From contig NZ_JAODOO010000009.1 in the NCBI RefSeq assembly GCF_025398335.1, positions 1 through 64,000 on the forward strand: DNA of 64,000 nucleotides. The letters run 5' to 3'. Of this stretch, positions 18,134 through 28,891 are shown one piece after another. The translations under genes and the position numbers were made by a program. Below the pieces are notes generated by a model. That model saw only the letters and a list, made by a program, of their open reading frames with translations. It was not told the DNA's origin and did no database searches. Each line of letters starts with the position of its first letter. The first letter of the stretch is position 1. The DNA comes from Clostridium sp. CX1 (GTDB lineage: Bacteria; Bacillota; Clostridia; Clostridiales; Clostridiaceae).

Positions 18134-19504
18134 CTACTTTTCTTCCATAACTTTTGATTTTAATGCAATTGCACACTCTATTCTCTTTTTCTGCATCTTA
18201 CATCCTAATGAATATGGTATATTCATGTCACCATTAAAGTTGTAGTTATTTGCTTGACATCCTCCACTGCAGTAAAATCTTGCCCAGCATTTTTTACACT
18301 CTGGCTTGTTATATATGTGGGCTTTCTTGAACTTATTTTCTATATCTTTATTTAATTCTTTATTGTCATATATGCTTCCAACTTTAAAATCTTCATTTCC
18401 TACAAATTGATGACATGGGTATATATCTCCATCTGGAGTTATAGCTACATATTCATGTCCAGCTCCGCAGCCTGATATTCTCTTATATACACAAGGTCCG
18501 CCCTGAAGATCTATATTGAAATGATAGAATTTAAACTCTCTTCCCTCTTTATGACGTTTAACCATTTCCTCATAAAGCTTATCATATTGCTCATATATAG
18601 TTGGAAGGTCTTCCTCTCTTAATGAAAGAGGATGTTCTTCTGGAAGAACTACTGGTTCTACAGATATTTCATCAAAACCCTCTTCTGCTAAAAACTTTAC
18701 ATCCTCAAAGAAATCGGTATTTTCTCTTGTAAAGGTTCCTCTAGCATAATACTGTTTTGACTTGTCCCTTACTTCTACCATCTTCTTTATTTTAGGCAAT
18801 ATAGCATCAAAGCTTCCGCTTCCGTCTACCCTTACCCTTACTTTGTCATTTATTTCTTTTCTTCCATCTATGCTTAAAACTATATTTCCCATATTTTTAT
18901 CTAGATAGTCCATTATCTCATCGTTTAATAGAGTTGCATTAGTTGTCATTGTAAATCTTATGTTTTTATTATGGATTTTTTCCTTTTCTTTTGCATACTC
19001 TACGATTTCCTTTATAGTATTAAAGGCCATTAATGGTTCTCCGCCAAATAAATCTATCTCAATATTTTTTCTAGGACCGGATTTTTCTATAACAAAATCT
19101 ATAGATTTTTTTCCTACTTCTGCAGACATCATTTTTCTACAGCCTTTGTACTCTCCTTCATCTGCAAAGCAATATTTGCACCTTAAGTTACAGTCATGAA
19201 CTATATTTAGACACAATGCCTTTACAAAGGATTCTCCATTATCGGAAGCTAAAGCTATTCCTTCATATAAATCCTTTGAATATAGTATTCCCTCTGTAAC
19301 TAGTTCTTCAATCTCACTGTAAGCTTCTCTTATTATTTCTTCTGAATACTTGTCCTTAAATTCAGCTAAAAGTTCCTCTAGACCTCTTAACTTTTCATCA
19401 TCTAAAAGATCGTACACCAACTCATCCACCACATGCACTGATCCTGAATTTATATCAATTATGTAATAATCTTCACCTTGTTTGAACTTATGTATATCTG
19501 CCAC
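18134..19504 (-). CDS. scfB: SCIFF maturase, radical SAM/SPASM thioether-forming enzyme
   Basis: A 456-residue protein with an N-terminal peptide-recognition (RRE-like) region, radical SAM CDLRCKYC-type motif seen here as CNLRCKYC (about 109-116), DLFGGEPL, and a C-terminal SPASM/twitch domain rich in Cys (GCGAGHEY, YPCHQF, CKKCWARFYCSGGCQ). Family members form thioether crosslinks in the SCIFF peptide, encoded directly upstream at 19627-19764. It is conserved across clostridia, with the peptide's final role still unknown. Confidence 0.93.
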   Translation of the reverse strand: MADIHKFKQGEDYYIIDINSGSVHVVDELVYDLLDDEKLRGLEELLAEFKDKYSEEIIREAYSEIEELVTEGILYSKDLYEGIALASDNGESFVKALCLNIVHDCNLRCKYCFADEGEYKGCRKMMSAEVGKKSIDFVIEKSGPRKNIEIDLFGGEPLMAFNTIKEIVEYAKEKEKIHNKNIRFTMTTNATLLNDEIMDYLDKNMGNIVLSIDGRKEINDKVRVRVDGSGSFDAILPKIKKMVEVRDKSKQYYARGTFTRENTDFFEDVKFLAEEGFDEISVEPVVLPEEHPLSLREEDLPTIYEQYDKLYEEMVKRHKEGREFKFYHFNIDLQGGPCVYKRISGCGAGHEYVAITPDGDIYPCHQFVGNEDFKVGSIYDNKELNKDIENKFKKAHIYNKPECKKCWARFYCSGGCQANNYNFNGDMNIPYSLGCKMQKKRIECAIALKSKVMEEK

Positions 19505-19590
19505 TTCAATTTCCTCCTTGTTAAATGTAACTATTTATAAATTATTTTAATTATACTCTAAATATAAAGCTATAAATGTCTACTTAAAGT

Positions 19591-19619
19591 TAAAGCAGTA
19601 ACATTATGTTACTGCTTTA
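19591..19619 (-). terminator. Hairpin between scfA and scfB (attenuator)
   Basis: TAAAGCAGTAAC arms (19591-19602 and 19608-19619) form a strong stem 8 nt past the scfA stop. The T tract is short. It could lower scfB expression relative to the precursor peptide, a common arrangement in peptide-maturase operons. Confidence 0.55.
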
Positions 19620-19626
19620 ATGTATA

Positions 19627-19764
19627 TTAATTTTCGCAAGCTAAGTTAGCCACTGTACAGGAAGTTTTGCATGCTGATTGACATGAATTAGCACACTCTT
19701 TGCATCCTGGCTTCTTTAAGCTGTCCTTTAAGTTAGTTCTGTTTATTGTTCTTATATGTTTCAT
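19627..19764 (-). CDS. scfA: SCIFF precursor peptide (six Cys in forty-five residues)
   Basis: A 45-residue peptide with six cysteines at 21, 24, 28, 32, 36 and 43 and a basic MKHIRTINR N-terminus, exactly matching the SCIFF definition. GGAGG lies 8 nt before ATG. It is the substrate of the maturase next door, which crosslinks Cys to a downstream residue. A leader-like N-terminal half (1-19) precedes the Cys core. Confidence 0.95.
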   Translation of the reverse strand: MKHIRTINRTNLKDSLKKPGCKECANSCQSACKTSCTVANLACEN

Positions 19765-19868
19765 ATAAAATTCCTCCATTTTTAAAGTTTTCCGTTTGAT
19801 TATAACATAAACTAAGGATAAAATAAAGTTTTAATAATGGACAATTTCCTTAGATGCTTACTGCTATT

Positions 19869-20237
19869 CTACAAATTTATTCCTATAATTCCTGACAGTG
19901 CCCCTACAAACACAGCAAGAAAAAACCTGAGCATTCTGTCTGTGCCTATAACTGCCGAATTTCCTGATATTACCGAAACTACATAAAGTATAGATAAGTA
20001 AAGCAGCGTGACAAGAATTCCTATAAACCAACCTCTTCTTTTAATTTTTCTAACTGCATAAATAGCTCCATACATTATGCTTAAAAGAGTTGTGATAAGA
20101 TAAAACATTGAGCTTACACTTTCACTAACATCAATAAAGGTCATTATAACTGCAAAAATCAAAAGCAATACCACTGTTATGATAAAACCCCTAAGTACCC
20201 CTTCCGCCGCAGGAAGGTAGCTGTTGTTTTTTTCCAT
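19869..20237 (-). CDS. TIGR04086-family membrane protein
   Basis: A 122-residue protein with four membrane segments (about 15-37, 43-60, 70-90 and 102-120), matching TIGR04086, a family found almost only between yajC and the SCIFF genes in clostridia, which is where it sits here. ATG 20237 follows GGGAGGTG; the earlier in-frame codon lies inside that site. Function unknown. The ribosome site is part of a long-range inverted repeat (see 20246-20285). Confidence 0.85.
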   Translation of the reverse strand: MEKNNSYLPAAEGVLRGFIITVVLLLIFAVIMTFIDVSESVSSMFYLITTLLSIMYGAIYAVRKIKRRGWFIGILVTLLYLSILYVVSVISGNSAVIGTDRMLRFFLAVFVGALSGIIGINL

Positions 20238-20245
20238 AAAAAACA

Positions 20246-20285
20246 CCTCCCATCTAATAGTATCTATGTAGAGAGAAGGTGTTTT
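20246..20285 (-). promoter_or_regulatory. Inverted repeat masking the TIGR04086 ribosome site / yajC terminator
   Basis: On the minus strand AAAACACCT just after yajC pairs with AGGTGTTTT, which contains the ribosome site of the next gene and ends in a T run. Folding would terminate transcription after yajC or hide the site. Confidence 0.55.
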
Positions 20286-20296
20286 ATGATTAAAAT

Positions 20297-20617
20297 TTAG
20301 GCTTCCTTTTTAGTTTCAACCTTTTTTTCTTCTGGTTTCTTCTCAAGAGGCTCAACTTCAGCTAATAAATTTAACACTCCAGTCTTATCAAGCTTTATTT
20401 TAACTCTGTCTGGTCCAGTTTGCACTATGATAAATCTGTCCTGAATATTTACTATCTTACCTACTATACCGCCTTTAGTCATAATTTCGTCATTTACTTT
20501 AAGGTTGTCTAACATTGCTCTGTATTTCTTTTTTCTTTTATTTTCTGGTATAAATATTATTAAGTAAAAGAAGAGCATCATGAATAATATTGGTGATAAT
20601 TGAATTAATAGTTTCAT
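20297..20617 (-). CDS. yajC: Preprotein translocase accessory subunit YajC
   Basis: A 106-residue protein with one N-terminal TM (about 4-22) followed by a basic RKKKYRAMLDNLKVNDEI stretch and the conserved TKGGIVGKI beta domain, then a Lys/Glu-rich tail. It is an auxiliary of SecDF-YidC. ATG 20617 follows AAAGGAGGTG; the upstream in-frame start at 20650 lies before that site. Confidence 0.93.
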   Translation of the reverse strand: MKLLIQLSPILFMMLFFYLIIFIPENKRKKKYRAMLDNLKVNDEIMTKGGIVGKIVNIQDRFIIVQTGPDRVKIKLDKTGVLNLLAEVEPLEKKPEEKKVETKKEA

Positions 20618-20786
20618 CCTATTCACCTCCTTTATTTCTCTTTTATCCATTTATAATAAGTTAACAATGGACAATATATAGATAAGGTTCTCTTTTATAA
20701 AGTTTCACTTAACATCAATTGTCCTCTGTCAATTATCTACCATATTTGTTAATTGCAACAATTCCTTAGTAGAAGCATTGTCTAAG

Positions 20787-21917
<1,131 letters not shown>

Positions 21918-21982
21918 CTAAACACTCCTTTTTCAACTAGCCTTATATAATCTATTAGTAACTAACTTTTTAGAATTTAATC

Positions 21983-23008
21983 TTACTTTATAAACATAGC
22001 ATCTCCAAAGCTAAAAAATCTATATCTTTCCTTTACCGCTAAGTCATAGGCCTTCATTACATTTTCTCTTCCAGCTAAAGCACTTACAAGCATTATTAAA
22101 GTTGACTGTGGAAGATGGAAATTTGTAATTAGTTTATCTACGATTTTATATTTGTATCCCGGGTATATAAATATATCTGTCCATCCTGACTGTTCTCTTA
22201 CCCTTCCGTTTTCATCACCTATAGTTTCTAAGGTTCTACAGGAAGTAGTTCCCACTGCTATCACATTTTTTCCACTTTCCTTTGTTCTATTTATTATATC
22301 AGCAGTAGCCTTTGACATACAATAGTATTCTGAATGCATATTGTGCTCTAGTATATTTTCTACCTTTACAGGTCTAAAAGTTCCAAGTCCAACATGGAGG
22401 GTTAAAAAGGCTATATTTACACCCTTTTCTTTTATCTGCTCTAAAAGTTCCTTGGTAAAATGAAGGCCAGCTGTAGGTGCTGCTGCTGATCCCTGTTCTT
22501 TAGAGTAAACAGTTTGGTACATTTCCTTATCATCAAGCTTTTCTGTTATATATGGAGGCAGCGGCATTTGCCCTAATCTGTCTAAAACTTCTTCAAATAT
22601 ACCTTCATATTCAAATTTAACTATTCTACTTCCTTCTTCTCCCATACCTACAACTTCTGCTTTAAGCTCTTCGTTTCCAAATACAAATCTACTACCTATC
22701 TGGGCTCTCTTACCTGGTTTAACTAGGGTCTCCCAGGTATCCTTATCTGTTCTTTTTAAAAGTAAGAACTCCATTTTCCCGCCAGTGCCTTCTTTTCCGC
22801 CTATAAGTCTTGCTGGAAGTACTCTTGTATCGTTAAGTACAAGACAGTCCCCAGGCTGCAGATAATCCACTATATCTTTAAAAATCTTATGTTCAATTTC
22901 ACCTGTTTCCTTATCTAAAAGCATTAATCTTGCTTCATCCCTTTGCTCTAATGGATGTTGAGCAATCAACTCTTCTGGTAAGTAAAAATCAAAGTCTGTA
23001 ACCTTCAA
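21983..23008 (-). CDS. queA: S-adenosylmethionine:tRNA ribosyltransferase-isomerase QueA
   Basis: A 341-residue QueA with the hallmark [23 protein letters not shown]-terminus split here as residues 5-26, [10 protein letters not shown] (about 181-190) and a C-terminal GDAMFI. TTG 23008 gives the family's normal N-terminus and length; the GTG four codons upstream is less likely. It adds the epoxycyclopentane unit to preQ1-tRNA. It lies between ruvB and tgt. Confidence 0.94.
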   Translation of the reverse strand: MKVTDFDFYLPEELIAQHPLEQRDEARLMLLDKETGEIEHKIFKDIVDYLQPGDCLVLNDTRVLPARLIGGKEGTGGKMEFLLLKRTDKDTWETLVKPGKRAQIGSRFVFGNEELKAEVVGMGEEGSRIVKFEYEGIFEEVLDRLGQMPLPPYITEKLDDKEMYQTVYSKEQGSAAAPTAGLHFTKELLEQIKEKGVNIAFLTLHVGLGTFRPVKVENILEHNMHSEYYCMSKATADIINRTKESGKNVIAVGTTSCRTLETIGDENGRVREQSGWTDIFIYPGYKYKIVDKLITNFHLPQSTLIMLVSALAGRENVMKAYDLAVKERYRFFSFGDAMFIK

Positions 23009-23041
23009 AATATTCCACACTCTCTTTCTTTTGTAAGCTAA

Positions 23042-24079
23042 TTATTTATCAAATATAGAGGATTGATTACCTGATACTCTATCTGGCTTTTTTACTCTAT
23101 TTAGGTGCACATAAGCACTATCTGATGCCACTCTTCCTCTTGGTGTCCTTATTATAAAGCCCTTTTGTAACAAGTAGGGTTCATAGACATCTTGAATAGT
23201 ATCCAGTTCTTCTCCAATAAAGTACGCAAGAGTTTCAAGTCCAACAGGCCCTCCATTAAAGCTATCTATTATTGCTGTTAATATTTTATTATCTATACTG
23301 TCAAAACCTTCTTTATCTACATCTAAAAGTTCTAAAGCTGCCTTTGTTGTTTCCAAGTCTATTATTCCCGTTCCTCTAACATCTGAATAGTCTCTCACTC
23401 TTTTTAAGAGTCTGTTAGCTATTCTTGGTGTTCCTCTTGATCTCTTTCCTATTTCATAAGCAGCCTCTTCATCTATTTCTGTATTTAATATCCTAGCAGA
23501 TCTTACTATGATCTCTTTAAGCTCATCATTTTCATAAAATTCCATAGGACATAATACACCAAATCTGTCCCTCAAAGGTGATGTTAAAAGACCTACTCTT
23601 GTAGTTGCTCCTATAAGAGTAAATTTAGGAAGGTCCAGTCTTATAGATTTCGCGGAAGCTCCTTTTCCAATGACAATGTCTAAAGCATAATCCTCCATAG
23701 CAGGGTACAGTATTTCTTCGACATTCCTATTTAATCTATGAATTTCATCTATAAACAAGACATCATAATCATTAAGACTTGTTAAAATTGCTGCTAAATC
23801 TCCTGCTCTTTCTATAGCTGGTCCTGAAGTAACCTTTAAAGTTCCTCCCATTTCCATAGCTATGATATTTGCTAAGGTAGTTTTACCTAGACCTGGTGGT
23901 CCATAGAGGAGTACATGATCTAATGCTTCTTTTCTTTTTTTAGCCGCTTCTATAAAAATCTTAAGCTTATCCTTAACCTTTTTTTGTCCAATATATTCCT
24001 TTAATCTTTGAGGTCTCAAGCTATATTCATTATCTCTATCCTCATCTAAATTTGAAGCCGTTACTATTCTTTCTTCCAC
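23042..24079 (-). CDS. ruvB: Holliday junction branch migration helicase RuvB
   Basis: A 345-residue AAA+ ATPase: Walker [10 protein letters not shown] (about 62-70), Walker B LFIDEIHR, sensor GATTR and a C-terminal winged helix with RGRVAS. It forms the hexameric motor on RuvA-bound junctions. GTG 24079 follows a GGTGG-rich stretch; a run of GTG codons just upstream makes the exact start uncertain by up to four codons. Confidence 0.96.
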   Translation of the reverse strand: MEERIVTASNLDEDRDNEYSLRPQRLKEYIGQKKVKDKLKIFIEAAKKRKEALDHVLLYGPPGLGKTTLANIIAMEMGGTLKVTSGPAIERAGDLAAILTSLNDYDVLFIDEIHRLNRNVEEILYPAMEDYALDIVIGKGASAKSIRLDLPKFTLIGATTRVGLLTSPLRDRFGVLCPMEFYENDELKEIIVRSARILNTEIDEEAAYEIGKRSRGTPRIANRLLKRVRDYSDVRGTGIIDLETTKAALELLDVDKEGFDSIDNKILTAIIDSFNGGPVGLETLAYFIGEELDTIQDVYEPYLLQKGFIIRTPRGRVASDSAYVHLNRVKKPDRVSGNQSSIFDK

Positions 24080-24097
24080 AACCACCACCACCTATTT

Positions 24098-24694
24098 TTA
24101 ACTCATTAAAATCTTTAATGCTTTTTTAATAATATTTTCTACAGACTCCCCTTTATCTACAGAAGCTAGAGCCTTTTGTCCTTCTTTCTCCGTATATCCT
24201 AAGGCCATAAGAGCTTCTAATGCTTCTGATATATTTTCTGTATTCTGTTCTATATTTATAGCCCCTTCACCAGCTTCACCTATAAGTTCATCTGGCTGTA
24301 TCTTATCTTTTAGCTCCAAAATAATTCTTTGGGCCATCTTCTTACCTATTCCCGGTGCCCTAGTAATTGTCTTTTCATCTCCAGATAGTATTGCATATTT
24401 TAAGTTATTCACATTGCTTATAGATAAAAGTGACAAGGATGCCTTTGCTCCTACTCCACTTATAGTCAGCAGCAGGTTAAACATATTAAGTTCTTCTTTA
24501 GTTAAAAAGCCGTATAAGCCTATAAAGTCTTCTCTTACAATTTGCTGCAAATAAAGAAAAATCTCTTCTCCTGCTTTAGGAGTTTTAGCTAAAGTACTAC
24601 CGGAAGTATATATTTTATAGCCTATGCCATTATTTTCAACTACTATGTAATCCTTATTCATACCAATGTAGTTTCCCTTTATATATTCATACAT
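24098..24694 (-). CDS. ruvA: Holliday junction DNA-binding subunit RuvA
   Basis: A 198-residue protein with an OB-fold (1-65), tandem helix-hairpin-helix motifs including GVGAKASLSLLS and APGIGKKMAQRIILELKDK (about 72-130), an acidic linker and C-terminal domain III (about 150-198). ATG follows TGGAGG. ruvB starts 18 nt after its stop, forming a ruvAB operon with bofC upstream. Confidence 0.96.
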   Translation of the reverse strand: MYEYIKGNYIGMNKDYIVVENNGIGYKIYTSGSTLAKTPKAGEEIFLYLQQIVREDFIGLYGFLTKEELNMFNLLLTISGVGAKASLSLLSISNVNNLKYAILSGDEKTITRAPGIGKKMAQRIILELKDKIQPDELIGEAGEGAINIEQNTENISEALEALMALGYTEKEGQKALASVDKGESVENIIKKALKILMS

Positions 24695-24768
24695 AGTTTT
24701 CCTCCAAAATTATAAATATCACATATTACTTTACCATTTTGATGAATTTAATTCAAGTAAAGTAAAAG

Positions 24769-24803
24769 CGCCCTGAAGGCTATTATTCATAGTCTTCAAG
24801 GCG
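24769..24803 (-). terminator. Intrinsic terminator overlapping the bofC stop codon
   Basis: A 14-15 bp stem (24769-24783 with 24790-24803, two mismatches) ends in CTTTTAC on the minus strand. The stop codon of the bofC-like gene lies in the loop region, so bofC can be insulated from ruvA. Confidence 0.75.
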
Positions 24804-25382
24804 TGATTCTGCTTCTTCTCTTGTATCACATTGAAAATAGTTATCTCCACGGGTTAAAAGTTGGATATCTGCTTGTTTAAGCTTATCAATCCTTATATCA
24901 GTTATATCTCTTTTATCATTTTCAATAAACATATTTCCATCTTTATCTGTTTTATATATAGCAATACATTGATCTTTTATGCCAAGAACGTATTTATTAG
25001 GAGCATATTTGTCTACTTCTCTCATCATTATAACCTCAGATGGAGTCATGCTTTGAACTTTATAACCTTCATCCTTATAAGTCTCTTCTATTTGAGATTT
25101 ATTTTTCGCAGATATATCTCTAGCTTTTTCCTCTTTATCAATTATAATTTCATTGCTTTTTGCATATTTTGTTTTGAAAATCACATTAGAACCAGTTGAT
25201 ATTATTCCCTCTGCACTGGAGTTTACAGTTAGAGCGTCTCTTCCTTTGTTATTCTCAACCTGATATCTATCCTTCTTTAGGTTTGTATTTTTTAATTTAC
25301 TTATGCATATATAATAGCTTAAACCAAAAATTGTAATAGTTAAAAAGACTAATAAAACAGTTCGTATTTTTCTTTTATCCAT
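24783..25382 (-). CDS. bofC: BofC-like intermembrane-space protein
   Basis: A 199-residue protein with an N-terminal signal anchor (about 7-27) and an extracytoplasmic domain whose C-terminal half (YVLGIKDQCIAIYKTDKDG, about 131-149, then a D/E-rich region ending in SRLEDYE) resembles the BofC C-terminal domain. In Bacillus BofC restrains SpoIVB signalling during SigK activation. The bofC-ruvAB neighbourhood is the classical one and supports the call. The N-terminal half is poorly conserved. Confidence 0.75.
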   Translation of the reverse strand: MDKRKIRTVLLVFLTITIFGLSYYICISKLKNTNLKKDRYQVENNKGRDALTVNSSAEGIISTGSNVIFKTKYAKSNEIIIDKEEKARDISAKNKSQIEETYKDEGYKVQSMTPSEVIMMREVDKYAPNKYVLGIKDQCIAIYKTDKDGNMFIENDKRDITDIRIDKLKQADIQLLTRGDNYFQCDTREEAESRLEDYE

Positions 25383-25643
25383 AATATCCCTCCTCAGAGA
25401 TATTATGGACAGATACCTGTAATATTATACATTCCCATGTGTAAAAAATTTAACTATTAATATAAGAAGTTTATTTTGAGAAAAATATAAGAAAAGAAGA
25501 AGTTTCCTATGCAAATAATTTACATTATTAAGACTAATTTAATTATAACATTGATACTAATATATGATATAATAATTTTTACTGTTTAATTTAGTATTAA
25601 TTAGTAAAAGATATATATTAACTTAGGAGGGAATTATTAATAA

Positions 25644-26942
25644 ATGATTACTGTAATAAATCTTACTATTGTATTATTACTTGTATTTATGAACGGTTTT
25701 TTCGTTGCGGCAGAGTTTTCAGTAGTTAAAGTACGAAAATCTAGAATAGAAACCTTAGTACTTGAAGGAAATAAAAGTGCAAAACATACCTTAAAGGTTG
25801 TTAATGATTTAAATTCATACTTATCTGCCTGCCAGCTAGGAATAACTTTAGCATCCCTAGGTTTAGGATGGGTAGGAGAACCTGCAATTGCTAAATCCCT
25901 TGAACCATTATTTAAACTATTCAACTTATCGGAAGTAACTATGCATTCAATATCCTTTATAATAGCCTTCACAATAATAACAGCTTTTCACATTGTACTT
26001 GGAGAGTTAGTGCCTAAGTCTTTGGCTATTATAAGTGCAGAAAAAATATCTATGTATACAGCTCAACCTCTAATCCTATTTTACAAACTAACTTATCCTG
26101 TAATGTGGGCTTTTAATCACAGTACCAATGCTATTTTAAAATTATTTGGTCTATCAATTGTGGATGAACATGAAGCGGCTCATACAGATGAGGAAATAAA
26201 ATTATTAGTTGAAGATAGTTATAAGCATGGCTTAATTGATAAAACGGAGCTGACTTTTGTAGATAATATATTTGATTTTTCAGAAACAACGGTAAAAGAT
26301 ATAATGATACCTCGTACTGATATGGCCTGTGTTTTTATTGAGGATTCCTTTGATGAGATAATAGCCTATACATTAGAGGAACAATTAACTAGGTACCCAG
26401 TATGCAGGGAAAGCAAGGATAATGTTATTGGTTTTATACACATCAAGGACCTATATAAGCAAAAAATCGAAGGTAATACTGAGAACATAAAAGATATTAT
26501 TCGTGAGGCTAAATTTGTTCCGGAATCACTGTCAATAAGCGAGTTATTTAAAGTGTTTCAGAGAGAAAAAGTACAAATGGCAATAATTGTTGATGAGTAT
26601 GGTGGAACAGCTGGATTGCTAACAATTGAGGATATCTTAGAAGAGATAGTCGGTGAAATTCAAGATGAGTTTGATGAGGAAAGTGAAGAAATTATAAGAA
26701 ATAAAGAAGGCAATTACATTGTAGACGGAAAAGTTCTTATTGAGGATATAAATGACCTACTAGAACCTGCTATTGAGGCAGAAAACATTGACACCATAGG
26801 AGGATGGATATATTCACAATTAAAGTCCTATCCACAAATTAACGACAAAATCCACTATGAGGGTTATGAATTTATCATATTAAAATGTGATAAGAAAAGA
26901 ATAAACAAAGTACTAATTAAAAAGTCACCAGAGCAAAGCTAA
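25644..26942 (+). CDS. CNNM/CBS-domain transporter (hemolysin C/CorC-type family)
   Basis: A 432-residue protein: CNNM/DUF21 domain with four hydrophobic segments (about 1-190, containing GFFVAAEFSVVKVR and GLGWVGEPAIA), a CBS pair (about 200-330, starting with DIMIPRTDM and including VDEYGGTAGL) and a C-terminal CorC/HlyC domain (about 345-425). Such proteins are linked to magnesium or other cation export and sensing; the label hemolysin is historical. The AGGAGGG site is about 13 nt from ATG. It is monocistronic with a strong terminator downstream. Confidence 0.9.
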   Translation: MITVINLTIVLLLVFMNGFFVAAEFSVVKVRKSRIETLVLEGNKSAKHTLKVVNDLNSYLSACQLGITLASLGLGWVGEPAIAKSLEPLFKLFNLSEVTMHSISFIIAFTIITAFHIVLGELVPKSLAIISAEKISMYTAQPLILFYKLTYPVMWAFNHSTNAILKLFGLSIVDEHEAAHTDEEIKLLVEDSYKHGLIDKTELTFVDNIFDFSETTVKDIMIPRTDMACVFIEDSFDEIIAYTLEEQLTRYPVCRESKDNVIGFIHIKDLYKQKIEGNTENIKDIIREAKFVPESLSISELFKVFQREKVQMAIIVDEYGGTAGLLTIEDILEEIVGEIQDEFDEESEEIIRNKEGNYIVDGKVLIEDINDLLEPAIEAENIDTIGGWIYSQLKSYPQINDKIHYEGYEFIILKCDKKRINKVLIKKSPEQS

Positions 26943-27352
26943 AACATATCTTTGGTTATTGATTAATAGCTAAGTAGGTGCAAATTATTAAAAATTATTT
27001 TAAAATATTTATACGACCTTAACTTACAGATATATATTTCTAACACAAACTCTTTTAATACTGACTTTAGTTCCAAAATTGCACTGGCTATTAAGCCAGT
27101 GCAATTTTATTATTTGTTTTAGTTTTATTTTAAATTTAACTGAGCTTTAATTTGTAGTTTATCTCCTAAAAAAGTTAAATTAGTATATAGCTTTTTGAAA
27201 CTTATATTTTAATTTATGGTATTAAATGGTACAATCTATCTGTAAGTCAATTTAGGCTTATAAACTAATATTTCTTTAATATTAAATCTTTCACAGATAA
27301 ATGATCAAGATGGGAGTTTTGAATTATAGAAAAGAGAGGATTTGATTTTTAT
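26943..27352. other. Intergenic region with terminator only
   Basis: About 410 AT-rich bases. Apart from the terminator at 27075-27108 and a GAGAGG site before the next gene I see no RNA or protein gene. Confidence 0.5.
27075..27108. terminator. Strong bidirectional terminator
   Basis: A 14-bp perfect stem (27075-27088 with 27095-27108), six-base loop, A-rich left side and T-rich right side. It lies 130 nt past the CNNM gene. Confidence 0.8.
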
Positions 27353-27820
27353 ATGAATTTTATTTTAGGTACTCCAAATAAATACTTATATATACTTATT
27401 TTTTTATGGATGGCTTTTGGTAATCATTTTATGGATATGAATAACGAAGAAAAACATGTCTTTTTTAACATATTAGGTAAAACACAATTAGTATCTATAT
27501 ATTTTCTGCTAATAATATCTTCAGTGCATATCACTAATAATTTAAACTTAATCAATTTATCATATTTATATTTTATAATAACTATAAATATAGTAATTGC
27601 TTTATTGGTATTCTATTTAAAATTAGATAAATTTATAGACAAGATATTAAAAAAATATGTGACAAATAAATTTATTCATTCTTTATTAGTTATTATTTGT
27701 TTCGGAACAATGTTTATACATGAGTTTTTCCCTCAACTTTCCTTCATAAAAAACCATACCACCATTATACTTTCAGTATTCTGTCCATTACAATTTTTTT
27801 ATATAAAATATATAAAATAA
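27353..27820 (+). CDS. Hypothetical membrane protein, 155 aa
   Basis: Five hydrophobic segments (about 10-25, 42-60, 68-92, 108-125 and 135-152) with few charges between them. Start ATG has a GAGAGG site about 14 nt upstream. No family recognised. It has very low GC and high Ile/Phe/Asn content even for this genome, and flanking terminators on both sides, so it is a single gene, possibly a recent acquisition. Confidence 0.6.
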   Translation: MNFILGTPNKYLYILIFLWMAFGNHFMDMNNEEKHVFFNILGKTQLVSIYFLLIISSVHITNNLNLINLSYLYFIITINIVIALLVFYLKLDKFIDKILKKYVTNKFIHSLLVIICFGTMFIHEFFPQLSFIKNHTTIILSVFCPLQFFYIKYIK

Positions 27821-27895
27821 ACCACTCCTCACATGAATTTTTATATACATTCACATGAAAAATGGTTTGTCATAATCATTAATTACTAAAATACC

Positions 27896-27931
27896 AATGT
27901 TTATCTTTAGTTATGATAAACATTAAAGTTT
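27896..27931 (+). terminator. Hairpin with T tract between the membrane gene and yebC
   Basis: AATGTTTATC (27896-27905) pairs with 27915-27924, followed on the plus strand by AAAGTTTTTTG. It can end plus-strand transcription and, more weakly, minus-strand yebC transcripts. Confidence 0.6.
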
Positions 27932-27960
27932 TTTGATGTTTTAAAACATCTGTAAACCCT

Positions 27961-28701
27961 TTATTCTTCAAATCCTTCTGGGAATTCAGCATTGTGATAA
28001 ACGTCTTGAACGTCATCGTCATCCTCAAGCTTATCAATAAGCTTTTGAATCTTCACTGCTGTTTCCATATCTACTGCAGACATAGTATCTGGTATCATTG
28101 TTACTTCAGCTGATAGGAATTCAAGTCCTGCTCCTTCTAAAGCTTCTCTAACTGTACCAAAATCTTCTGGAGTAGTAGTTATTTCAAACACTTCTTCTTG
28201 AGCATCGAAATCCTCTGCACCAGCATCTAAAGCTAACATCATGATTTCATCTTCATCCATGTTATCTTGTCTTTCAATAACAATCTGTCCTTTAGTTTGG
28301 AACATGAAAGATACGCAGCCAGTTGAGCCCATGTTTCCACCTTGCTTTGTGAAAGCTGCTCTTACATTACCTGCTGTTCTATTTTTGTTGTCAGTTAAAG
28401 TTTTTACTATAACTGCAACTCCACTTGGACCATAGCCCTCGTAAACTATTTCTTCGTAGTTTACTCCTTCCATTTCTCCTGCACCTTTTTTGATTGCTCT
28501 TGTTACTGTATCTTGAGGCATATTATTAGCCTTTGCCTTTGCAATAACATCTCTTAGCTTAGCATTTGTATCTGGATTTGAACCACCATTTTTAGATGCT
28601 ATAGCTAATTCCTTACCTATTTTAGTAAAGATTTTACCCTTTTTAGCATCCATTTTACCTTTTTTAGCTTGTATATTATGCCACTTTGAATGTCCTGACA
28701 T
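27961..28701 (-). CDS. YebC/PmpR-family protein
   Basis: A 246-residue YebC-family protein, with the invariant [16 protein letters not shown]-terminus, [17 protein letters not shown] (about 54-70), [14 protein letters not shown] (about 119-132) and the acidic C-terminus. Family members act as DNA-binding regulators or, as shown for several bacterial members, help ribosomes through polyproline stretches. The start has an AGGGGG site. It is alone between yigZ and the plus-strand membrane gene. Confidence 0.95.
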   Translation of the reverse strand: MSGHSKWHNIQAKKGKMDAKKGKIFTKIGKELAIASKNGGSNPDTNAKLRDVIAKAKANNMPQDTVTRAIKKGAGEMEGVNYEEIVYEGYGPSGVAVIVKTLTDNKNRTAGNVRAAFTKQGGNMGSTGCVSFMFQTKGQIVIERQDNMDEDEIMMLALDAGAEDFDAQEEVFEITTTPEDFGTVREALEGAGLEFLSAEVTMIPDTMSAVDMETAVKIQKLIDKLEDDDDVQDVYHNAEFPEGFEE

Positions 28702-28891
28702 ATGTACTTCCCCCTAACTTATGGTTTGTATATTATATTGCTGCTTATTAACACTCGTATAATATTATTTAAAATAATTTTTATATGCAAATTTAACACC
28801 CAAATTCAATATACTGGGCAAAACACGTTAATTATTATATCATATAAGGGCTTTACAATTCAAATATTAGTAGAATAAATTTTCTCTTATT

